From: Caryophanales bacterium UBA7476 | GTDB taxonomy: Bacteria > Bacillota_I > Bacilli_A > RF39 > UBA660 | Length of the DNA stretch: 13,546 bases | Assembly: GCA_002477275.1 (NCBI GenBank) | Contig: DLOU01000027.1 | Location: forward strand, 1 to 13,546 | Direction: 5' to 3' | Part shown: in pieces, positions 7,181 through 12,790 of the stretch | Layout: every line of letters begins with the position of its first letter | Numbering within the stretch: position 1 is the first letter of the stretch | The notes under the pieces: model-generated | The model's input: only the letters and a program-made list of their open reading frames with translations | What the model was told of the DNA's origin: nothing | Databases searched by the model: none | Program-made: the position numbers and the translations under genes

Positions 7181-8074
7181 ATATACTTCTTGATTAAATG
7201 TATGTTGTTTCTTTTCAATACTTTCTAACTTCTCAGTAGTAATTAAAAAATAATTATCATCAATAATATTAGAACCATCATTAGTAATAGGATCATCCCA
7301 AGTAAGATCTAGATTTAACCAATTTCCATTTATATAAACAGCATTCCAAACATGTATATTACTTGAAACTCTGAAGTTTTTAATATTCATTTCATCTAAG
7401 AACAACCCCATTAAATCTGAATATCCACCACATATAGCATATCCTTCAAATAAAGGCCCATAAGCAGTATCTGATTTATATCTTATTATTCCATGATCAC
7501 TTCTATCAACATCATATGTAGTATTATCAATAATATAGTCATGATATTTTCTTATTTTTTCAACATCAGACATACTGTCATTAATACCAAGAGTAGTAGT
7601 AATTTTACTCATTTCTTCTTTTATCGCTTTAATTTCCTGATCTGTATATGAATGTTCTAATTTGATAGTAACCTTACCATAATTATTATATTCTGTTTCT
7701 ATATGACTAAAAGAATTAAATGGATGAACAAAGTTATTAATATTTGATAACATACTTTGATCATTAGCAATTTCTTTTAAATCCTTTAAACAATTTTTAT
7801 AATCAAAATCACAATAGAATGTAAATTCCTCCATACCAGAATTTATAACGGTATAGTATATATTATATAAATCTTGCTTTTTCTTAGGAAGAAAATCATT
7901 AGTGTTCTGAACAAATAAAAAATCACTATTTCTATAATAATCGTTTTTTGATAAAGTATCTTTTTTGTCATATTTTATCAACAAAATATTATAACCATCA
8001 ATAAATTTATCTTGAAAAGCAAAAATAAGACCTATAATAATAAAGAAAATACCTAACTTTACTAATTTTTTCAT
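7163..8074 (-). CDS. Membrane-anchored transglutaminase-like protein
   Basis: A 303-residue protein with an N-terminal hydrophobic segment (about residues 7-20) behind basic residues. It has no clear cleavage site, so the protein is probably anchored with its bulk outside the cell. The C-terminal domain (about 165-280) is a transglutaminase-like fold with the Cys-His-Asp triad visible: Cys215 in GYAICGGYSDL, His241 in HVWNAV and Asp256 in LNLDLTWDDP. Such domains in bacteria may act as proteases, peptide crosslinkers or hydrolases of the cell surface; the substrate cannot be told here. The middle region (about 40-160) matches nothing I know. AGGAGGAA is ideally placed before ATG 8074. It lies downstream of rpsT on the same strand, separated by a terminator. 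Confidence 0.85.
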   Translation of the reverse strand: MKKLVKLGIFFIIIGLIFAFQDKFIDGYNILLIKYDKKDTLSKNDYYRNSDFLFVQNTNDFLPKKKQDLYNIYYTVINSGMEEFTFYCDFDYKNCLKDLKEIANDQSMLSNINNFVHPFNSFSHIETEYNNYGKVTIKLEHSYTDQEIKAIKEEMSKITTTLGINDSMSDVEKIRKYHDYIIDNTTYDVDRSDHGIIRYKSDTAYGPLFEGYAICGGYSDLMGLFLDEMNIKNFRVSSNIHVWNAVYINGNWLNLDLTWDDPITNDGSNIIDDNYFLITTEKLESIEKKQHTFNQEVYKELAV

Positions 8075-8149
8075 ACTTCCTCCTACAATAATTATAGTCC
8101 TTTTAGAAATTTGATACTACAAATTTTAATTAATATTTAAAAACTTTAC

Positions 8150-8175
8150 AAAAAAAGAGTAAACAAATTTTACTC
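8150..8175 (-). terminator. Intrinsic terminator of rpsT
   Basis: On the minus strand GAGTAAA (8175-8169) pairs with TTTACTC (8163-8157) around a 5-base loop, followed by a run of at least seven T (8156-8150). The rpsT stop codon TAA is inside the 5' arm. Confidence 0.8.
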
Positions 8176-8433
8176 CATTGTGTTTTTAGATTTAGTTAAT
8201 CTAGATTTTAAGCGAGCTGCTTTATTTTCATGAACTAGTCCGCTTGATTTTGCTTTATCAATTCTTTGAATAGCAATATTTAAATTATTACTTGCTAATT
8301 CTTTGTCTCCTGCTTTAACACTTTTTTCAAAATTCTTAATAGCAGTTCTCATACTTGAAGTAATTGTATTGTTTACTACTTCCTTTTTAGCATTACTACG
8401 TACGCGCTTTTTAGCACTTTTAATATTTGGCAC
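8170..8433 (-). CDS. rpsT: 30S ribosomal protein S20
   Basis: A small basic 16S rRNA-binding protein of the 30S body. The typical opening PNIKSAKKRVR and the C-terminal segment with VHENKAARLKSRL are present. I place the start at GTG 8433, giving 87 residues beginning (M)PNIKSAKK, the normal S20 length. The upstream in-frame GTG at 8442 overlaps the Shine-Dalgarno (GAGGTGA, within 8438-8446), so it is unlikely to be the true start. The gene is divergent from gpr, as in Bacillus. A promoter with extended -10 lies just upstream and the terminator overlaps the stop codon. Confidence 0.96.
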   Translation of the reverse strand: MPNIKSAKKRVRSNAKKEVVNNTITSSMRTAIKNFEKSVKAGDKELASNNLNIAIQRIDKAKSSGLVHENKAARLKSRLTKSKNTME

Positions 8434-8463
8434 CTTTTTCACCTCACTTTTGTAAACATTTTA

Positions 8464-8492
8464 ATTCTACCAAAAAAAGTAAAAAAAAGCAA
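8464..8492 (-). promoter_or_regulatory. Promoter of rpsT
   Basis: On the minus strand, TTGCTT (8492-8487) and TAGAAT (8469-8464) are 17 bases apart, with TGG just before the -10 (extended -10 form). Transcription would begin near 8457, leaving a leader of about 24 nt. Confidence 0.55.
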
Positions 8493-8534
8493 ATAATTTT
8501 GTTATTTTTGTTAAAAGTATTAATAGGTGATAAC

Positions 8535-9551
8535 ATGCATGAGATAAATCTTTCAAATTTTTCCTTAAGAACAGACTTAATTATTGATGATTTTAAAGAT
8601 ATAAATAATGAGTATTACAATAAAAAAATAATAAGCAAAGATGTATATGTAGAAAGCATAGATATTAAAGATGATAATAATAGTTATAATAAGAAAAAAG
8701 GATTATATAAGACAATTTCATTTAAAGATATAACAGATAAAGATAATTTTAATTTAGTTTTAAATACTTTTATTGAGGAATTTAAAGATATGATGTGGCT
8801 CAATAATATAAAAGAAGGAGACAAAGTATTAATTATTGGACTAGGTAATATTAATTCAACGCCAGATTCTTTAGGACCAAAAGTATTAGATAACATTTTA
8901 GTAACAAGACATCTTTTTCTTTTAGGTGATGTAGAAGAAGGCTATAGAAACGTATCTATTTTATGCCCCGGAGTAACAGGAATAACAGGAATAGAAACAA
9001 AAGATATGATAACCTCAGTTGTAAATACAACAAAACCAGATTTTATAATAGTAATAGATGCATTAGCAACTTCTTCAATAGAAAGGCTTAATAAAACAAT
9101 TCAAATAACTAATAGTGGAATAACTCCAGGTAGTGGAGTAAATAACTCAAGATTATCAATTTCAGAAGAGACAATTAACAAAAAAGTTTTAGTAATAGGT
9201 ATTCCAACAATAATTGATAGTAGTGTAATAGTTACAAACACGATAAAATATATGTTAAAAAAATTTAGTTATGATAAAAATAATATAAATAACAAAAAAG
9301 ATAAGCTAAAGTATAAGATAGATTACAAAGATTATGAAAAGGAACTTTCAAAAGAAGATAAAGAATACCTTCTTGGAATAGTTGGAACACTAACAGATGA
9401 AGAATTAATGAAACTAGTTATAGAAGTATTAAATCCAATAGATTATAATTTTATGGTAACGCCAAAGGAAATAGACTTCTTAGTTGATAAAATGGCTTTA
9501 CTTATAGGAAAAGGATTAAATAAATCACTAAATAGAAAATATAATATCTAA
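8535..9551 (+). CDS. gpr: Germination protease GPR
   Basis: The spore endoprotease that degrades small acid-soluble spore proteins at germination. It is made as a zymogen in the forespore and processed at its N-terminus. The reading frame is open further upstream, but ATG 8535 is correct: AGGTGAT (8525-8531) precedes it, and MHEINLSNFSLRTDLIID matches the family N-terminus. This gives 338 residues. The family's catalytic Asp pair is visible at Asp111 (GLGNINSTPDSLGP) and Asp175 (IVIDALATSSIERLNKTIQI), as is SGITPGSGVNNSR. Residues about 241-265 are Lys/Asn-rich and look like a surface loop. No forespore (sigma-F or sigma-G) promoter could be assigned in the A/T-rich spacer. Its presence implies the organism forms spores or recently did. 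Confidence 0.95.
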   Translation: MHEINLSNFSLRTDLIIDDFKDINNEYYNKKIISKDVYVESIDIKDDNNSYNKKKGLYKTISFKDITDKDNFNLVLNTFIEEFKDMMWLNNIKEGDKVLIIGLGNINSTPDSLGPKVLDNILVTRHLFLLGDVEEGYRNVSILCPGVTGITGIETKDMITSVVNTTKPDFIIVIDALATSSIERLNKTIQITNSGITPGSGVNNSRLSISEETINKKVLVIGIPTIIDSSVIVTNTIKYMLKKFSYDKNNINNKKDKLKYKIDYKDYEKELSKEDKEYLLGIVGTLTDEELMKLVIEVLNPIDYNFMVTPKEIDFLVDKMALLIGKGLNKSLNRKYNI

Positions 9552-9555
9552 AGTG

Positions 9556-9564
9556 TGATATAAT
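9556..9564 (+). promoter_or_regulatory. Extended -10 promoter before the TVP38-like gene
   Basis: TGATATAAT gives a perfect -10 box with the TGn extension, a few bases after the gpr stop. There is no convincing -35. Transcription would start near 9571, about 15 nt before the gene. Confidence 0.45.
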
Positions 9565-9585
9565 CTATTTGTTTAGAGGTAAAAA

Positions 9586-10155
9586 ATGAAAGAAAAAAAT
9601 ATAAAGAAAGTATTAAAGATTATATCATACTTGTTAATCCTATTATTAGTAATAGTTGTAGCCATTATGTTTAGAAAAAATTTATTTCAAAGTCCAGAAC
9701 AAATAGTTGAAGTAGTAAAAAGATATGGAATTTATGGACCAATAATTTTTCTAATTATACAACTAACACAAGTTATATTACCAATAATTCCAGGAGGAAT
9801 AAGTAATTTAGCTGGAGTACTTCTTTTTGGAAGTATAAAAGGCTTTATACTTAATTATATTGGAGTTGTTTCAGGCTCAACAGTATGTTTTGTGCTTTCT
9901 AAAAAATATGGAATAAAAGTAGTAAATATTTTATTTAAAAAAGAAACAATAAAAAAATATATGAAATATCTAAATAACGATAAGTTTGATAAAATATTTT
10001 TTATAACAATACTATTGCCATTCTTTCCTGATGATTTGTTATGTTATATTGCTGGACTAAGTAAAATGAATATAAAAAAGTTTATGATTATAATAATGTT
10101 AGGAAAACCACTATCGCTATTATTATATAGTATCTTTATAAAAATGCTTATCTAA
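9586..10155 (+). CDS. TVP38/TMEM64 family membrane protein
   Basis: A 189-residue polytopic membrane protein of the TVP38/TMEM64 (DedA-related, SNARE-associated/VTT domain) family. Relatives move or scramble lipids or affect membrane homeostasis; the substrate here is unknown. The features are an N-terminal membrane segment (about 11-29), the conserved re-entrant-loop region with ILPIIPGG (64-71) and FGSIKG, and the second half-loop LPFFPDDLLCYIAGLS (144-159), with hydrophobic helices between and after. The two Pro-rich loops are the family hallmark. The Shine-Dalgarno is weak (AGAGGT, 9575-9580). It sits between gpr and spoIIP, which are adjacent in Bacillus, suggesting insertion or recruitment into the sporulation cluster. 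Confidence 0.85.
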   Translation: MKEKNIKKVLKIISYLLILLLVIVVAIMFRKNLFQSPEQIVEVVKRYGIYGPIIFLIIQLTQVILPIIPGGISNLAGVLLFGSIKGFILNYIGVVSGSTVCFVLSKKYGIKVVNILFKKETIKKYMKYLNNDKFDKIFFITILLPFFPDDLLCYIAGLSKMNIKKFMIIIMLGKPLSLLLYSIFIKMLI

Positions 10156-10206
10156 TACGACATAATTAAACAAGTAAACCGCCTATAATAAAAATAGGTG
10201 ATTAAT

Positions 10207-11139
10207 ATGAAAAAGATGAAATTAAAGAATAATAGAAAAAAAAGAATAAAAATTAGATTCTTACTATTATTCTTTGTTTTTATTTTATCTATATATATTA
10301 TGTTTAAACACCTAACAAAAATTAATATTAAAATTTCTAATGAAGAATTAGTTTATTATCTTTTAAATGATTACACAGAAGAAGATATAGTAAATAAAAA
10401 AATAAGTAAAAATATTAACGATTTTTTTATGCCAGATAGATTATTAAATATGAAGTTAACTTATAAGGATAATAAAAAAGAAATAAAAGAGGTAAATATT
10501 AACAAAGAAAAACAAATAGTATATATATATAATTCACATGAAACTGAAGAATATAGTAAAACAACACTTGCCGAATATGAAGTTAATCCAACTGTTGGGA
10601 TAAATAATTATATAATGAAGGATATTTTTGAAAAAAAAGGACTTTATACAAAAGTAGAAGAAAAAAGTATAACAGATATAAGAAGACTTAATGGTTGGAA
10701 TTACAACTATTGCTATAAGGCAAGTCGGATACTAATGGAAGAAGCTAAAAAAGAAAATGAATCACTTAAATATTTTATAGACGTTCATAGAGACTCACTA
10801 ACAAAAGATAAAACAACAATAAATATAAATGGAGAAGATTATGCAAAAATAATATTTATCGTAGGATTAGAAAATGAAAACTACCAAAAAAACCTTGATT
10901 TTACTGAAAAAATAAATAACAAAATAAACGAAAAATATCAAGGGTTAAGCAAGGGAATATTTAAAAAAGAAGGACCAGGAGTTAATGGAGTATATAATCA
11001 AGATTTTTCACCATATGCAATTTTAATAGAAATAGGAGGCATGGAAAACAATGTTGATGAAGTAATGAGAACAACTCTTGCTGTTAGTGAAATAATATCT
11101 GAGGTGATAATTGAAAATGAAAATCAAAAATATAGCTAG
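10207..11139 (+). CDS. spoIIP: Stage II sporulation protein P (peptidoglycan amidase/endopeptidase)
   Basis: A septal peptidoglycan hydrolase that works with SpoIID and SpoIIM during engulfment, cutting the peptide stem and cross-links. From ATG 10207, placed by AGGTGAT (10196-10202) in preference to GTG 10198, it has 310 residues. A basic N-terminus and one membrane segment (about 17-36) are followed by the catalytic domain (about 103-302). Expected metal and catalytic residues are visible: His111 and Glu115 in YNSHETEEY, His194 in IDVHRDS and Glu275 in ILIEIGG. The GVYNQDFSPYA stretch is also typical. It is shorter than the roughly 400-residue Bacillus protein, mainly before the catalytic domain. 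The next gene starts inside its 3' end. Confidence 0.94.
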   Translation: MKKMKLKNNRKKRIKIRFLLLFFVFILSIYIMFKHLTKINIKISNEELVYYLLNDYTEEDIVNKKISKNINDFFMPDRLLNMKLTYKDNKKEIKEVNINKEKQIVYIYNSHETEEYSKTTLAEYEVNPTVGINNYIMKDIFEKKGLYTKVEEKSITDIRRLNGWNYNYCYKASRILMEEAKKENESLKYFIDVHRDSLTKDKTTININGEDYAKIIFIVGLENENYQKNLDFTEKINNKINEKYQGLSKGIFKKEGPGVNGVYNQDFSPYAILIEIGGMENNVDEVMRTTLAVSEIISEVIIENENQKYS

Positions 11140-11434
11140 CTTAATAATGATTACAACGATTATATTCTTTTTAGTAGTATACATATCAGAAGGAGTTGGA
11201 TATACAGAGAATAAAAATTTAAAGAAAAACATTCTAACAAAGGATGCAATAGAAAGATTTGAACAAGATGTAAAAGAAAAAAAAGAACTAGATTTGGAAG
11301 AATATATGGAAGAAGAAAAGAATTACAAAAATTTATATAATAGGTTAGGAATATATATATCAAATATAATAGAAAAAGTATTTAATAAAGGAATGAATAA
11401 ATTTATAAAAGAAGTGAATAAGATATCAAAGTAA
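11111..11434 (+). CDS. Small membrane protein at the yqxA position
   Basis: A 107-residue protein with one N-terminal membrane segment (about residues 8-26) and a highly charged, coiled-coil-like Lys/Glu tail. The start is either TTG 11111 or ATG 11117. GAGGTGAT (11101-11108) lies close to the TTG and somewhat far from the ATG, compared with the spacing at gpr and spoIIP. It overlaps the end of spoIIP by 23-29 nt, so translation is probably coupled. In Bacillus the gene after spoIIP is yqxA (a DUF3679 sporulation membrane protein). Position, size and topology agree, but I see no decisive sequence match, so homology is inference. lepA, which follows in Bacillus, is absent. Confidence 0.65.
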   Translation: MKMKIKNIASLIMITTIIFFLVVYISEGVGYTENKNLKKNILTKDAIERFEQDVKEKKELDLEEYMEEEKNYKNLYNRLGIYISNIIEKVFNKGMNKFIKEVNKISK

Positions 11435-11466
11435 GTGTAAATTTATTATAAAAAAGGAAAAAAAAC

Positions 11467-11495
11467 TTTACATCAATTTTTGAAAATGATAAACT
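11467..11495 (+). promoter_or_regulatory. Promoter of the WXG100 operon
   Basis: TTTACA (11467-11472), 17 bases, then TAAACT (11490-11495), with TGA directly before the -10 (extended form). The start near 11502 would put the hairpin at 11503-11539 at the very 5' end of the mRNA. Confidence 0.6.
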
Positions 11496-11502
11496 AATAT
11501 TG

Positions 11503-11539
11503 TAAGAATATAGGAGGGTTCAACTTGAATATATTCTTA
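11503..11539 (+). promoter_or_regulatory. 5'-terminal hairpin presenting a Shine-Dalgarno sequence
   Basis: TAAGAATATA (11503-11512) pairs perfectly with TATATTCTTA (11530-11539), 10 bp. The 17-base loop (11513-11529) holds GGAGGG and a TTG start. 5'-terminal stems and leader ribosome-binding sites are known to stabilise mRNAs in Bacillus (for example the aprE leader). A similar stabilising role here is inference. Confidence 0.5.
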
Positions 11540-11551
11540 AGAGATATCTAA
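11525..11551 (+). CDS. Possible 8-residue leader peptide
   Basis: A TTG start (11525) placed 6 bases after AGGAGGG (11512-11518) opens a reading frame of eight codons (MNIFLRDI) ending in TAA at 11551. That is 20 nt before the WXG100 gene. The ribosome-binding site is as strong as that of the real genes nearby. It may be a true leader peptide or only a ribosome-binding platform. Confidence 0.35.
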   Translation: MNIFLRDI

Positions 11552-11571
11552 GACAATACGGAGGTGAAACA

Positions 11572-11859
11572 ATGGGAAAGATTATTGTCGATAGTCAAGG
11601 ATTAGCAGCAAATGCTAAAAGCTTAGCAGCAAACGCAGACACATATGATACAGAATTAGCTAAAATTAAAGAAGCAGTTGAAGGTTTAAAACCATATTGG
11701 ACAGATGCTGCAGGAGAAGAATTCTTCAGATTATTTGAAGAAAAATATGCAATTATTGATGGAATGGGTCAAGCAATCAGAGACCTAGGAATTGCAGTTG
11801 AAAAAACAAATAATACATTAAATAGTGCAATCGACGAAAGCATGAGTGCATTTAAATAG
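11572..11859 (+). CDS. WXG100 family (ESAT-6-like) protein
   Basis: A 95-residue, mostly helical protein of the WXG100 superfamily, small dimeric helical hairpins that are substrates or partners of type VII secretion systems. Two amphipathic helices (about 7-38 and 46-88) flank the turn motif, here Trp43-Thr44-Asp45 (PYWTDAAGEEFF), a WxD variant of WXG. Length is typical of the family. There is no signal peptide, as expected. GGAGGTGA (11560-11567) precedes ATG 11572. It is the first full gene after a dedicated promoter and a 5' hairpin leader, which suggests high expression. The secretion machinery is not in the window. Confidence 0.87.
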   Translation: MGKIIVDSQGLAANAKSLAANADTYDTELAKIKEAVEGLKPYWTDAAGEEFFRLFEEKYAIIDGMGQAIRDLGIAVEKTNNTLNSAIDESMSAFK

Positions 11860-11876
11860 AGGGAGGAGAGAAGAAA

Positions 11877-12209
11877 ATGGCAACAGTTTTTAGTTATGAT
11901 CAAAGTGCTGATGTAATGAGCCGCATTAAAACTTCAAGAGATGCAATCAATAATGTTTTTACAGATTGCGATAAGGTTTCATCACAACTTCAAGAAAATA
12001 TTCAAACAACTGGAGTTAGTGCAAACCAAGATATTTCACAAGCTGCATTAAACGCTTATGAAAGTCTAAAGAAACATTATGAAGAATTCATTACATTAAT
12101 TCAAAATAATGAAGAAAATATCACTAAACATAGTGAAAATATGGAAGCTGCTCAAAGTGCTTCTACTACTGCATTACAAGATGCAGAATCTAAACAAGAT
12201 TTACAATAA
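11877..12209 (+). CDS. Small helical protein, probable partner of the WXG100 protein
   Basis: A 110-residue, almost wholly helical, soluble protein without a signal peptide or cysteine pair; its only Cys is near residue 31. Two long helices are predicted by eye (about 8-42 and 52-100) around a Gly/Asn/Ser-containing turn (TTGVSANQD), the layout of a WXG100 hairpin, but there is no Trp at all. It may be a divergent WXG100-like partner forming a heterodimer with its neighbour; this is inference from size, fold and position. It starts 17 nt after the WXG100 stop behind a strong GGGAGGAG (11861-11868), so both belong to one transcript. Confidence 0.75.
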   Translation: MATVFSYDQSADVMSRIKTSRDAINNVFTDCDKVSSQLQENIQTTGVSANQDISQAALNAYESLKKHYEEFITLIQNNEENITKHSENMEAAQSASTTALQDAESKQDLQ

Positions 12210-12217
12210 TAAAAACA

Positions 12218-12280
12218 ATAGCATACTATTTTGTAGTATGCTATAAGTATAGGGAGCCTTATATTTATAGCATACTACAA
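12218..12280 (+). repeat. Three-armed inverted repeat with mutually exclusive hairpins
   Basis: ATAGCATACTA occurs at 12218-12228 and again at 12267-12277, and its exact complement lies between them at 12234-12244. The middle arm can pair with the first (11 bp, loop TTTTG) or with the third. The latter pairing extends to a perfect 16-bp stem, 12231-12246 with 12265-12280, with further partial pairing inside the loop. No T run follows either stem, so neither is a standard terminator. The next gene's ribosome-binding site starts just after, at 12283. Confidence 0.8.
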
Positions 12281-12298
12281 TCAAAAGGAGTTGAAAAA

Positions 12299-12778
12299 AT
12301 GTCACTAGAAAAAACAATAGTAATGGAGGGAATTCCTTCATTTAAAATACCAGATGCAGATGCAGTAAAAACAGTAACCGCAAATGCTTCTGATTTACAA
12401 TATCATATATTTCAGTACTTAAGTATAATGTATTCATATTGTGATTCTGATTATTATTCAGACGGATATTATGTACCAGGAGGATCAACTCCTAGTACGA
12501 AATTTTCGGAATTATATAATATTTTATATGACGAAATTGAACCGCTTGCTACAGCCGATGGAAATGAAGGCTTATACACCAATTATTACTATCAAGCAAA
12601 AGAAAAAGCAGAAGAAATTTTAAAACAAAAGAAAGATTATGCTGAAACAGAATATAGTAGAGTTATTTATAGTAGAACACCGACAGGTGGTAATTCGGCA
12701 ACACCATATACTCAAGAAGATAAAGATAAAATGGCTAGATTAACTAGAGATATCAAAAAAATAAAGGGCTTATTATAA
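12299..12778 (+). CDS. Hypothetical 159-residue protein of the WXG100 operon
   Basis: I do not recognise this family. The protein is soluble, without a signal peptide. It has a Tyr-rich middle part (YCDSDYYSDGYYVPGGS, about residues 47-63) that looks like a loop between a first helix (about 22-45) and later helices (about 68-125), and a Lys-rich C-terminal helix. Size and helical content would allow a chaperone or adaptor for the neighbouring secreted proteins, but nothing shows this directly. AAAAGGAG (12283-12290) precedes ATG 12299. The gene lies 89 nt after the second operon gene, past the alternative-hairpin repeat. It ends 12 nt before the next start, so it is tightly linked to the large downstream gene. 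Confidence 0.75.
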   Translation: MSLEKTIVMEGIPSFKIPDADAVKTVTANASDLQYHIFQYLSIMYSYCDSDYYSDGYYVPGGSTPSTKFSELYNILYDEIEPLATADGNEGLYTNYYYQAKEKAEEILKQKKDYAETEYSRVIYSRTPTGGNSATPYTQEDKDKMARLTRDIKKIKGLL

Positions 12779-12790
12779 GGAGGTGTCAGT

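Noticed and set aside
8077..8096. TATAAT on the minus strand just upstream of the transglutaminase-like gene as its promoter
   Set aside because: The expected start point would fall inside the Shine-Dalgarno sequence (8077-8084), and no -35 box is at a usable distance.
8434..8442. Upstream GTG start for rpsT giving an MKKV extension
   Set aside because: This GTG lies in the Shine-Dalgarno sequence. Starting at GTG 8433 restores the standard S20 beginning.
8427..8534. A 36-residue N-terminal extension of GPR in the open frame
   Set aside because: It would overlap the divergent rpsT start and its promoter, has no ribosome-binding site, and does not look like a GPR N-terminus. ATG 8535 has a good one.
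10161..10189. CATAAT...TATAAT before spoIIP as a sigma-A or sigma-E promoter
   Set aside because: Transcription would start at about 10196, within the spoIIP ribosome-binding site, and the upstream box matches neither consensus well.
12441..12623. Short reading frame in another frame of the 159-residue gene, and similar frames on both strands over the Ser-rich linker (13095-13370)
   Set aside because: They lack ribosome-binding sites, are composed of biased residues typical of shadow frames, and are fully contained in better-supported genes.
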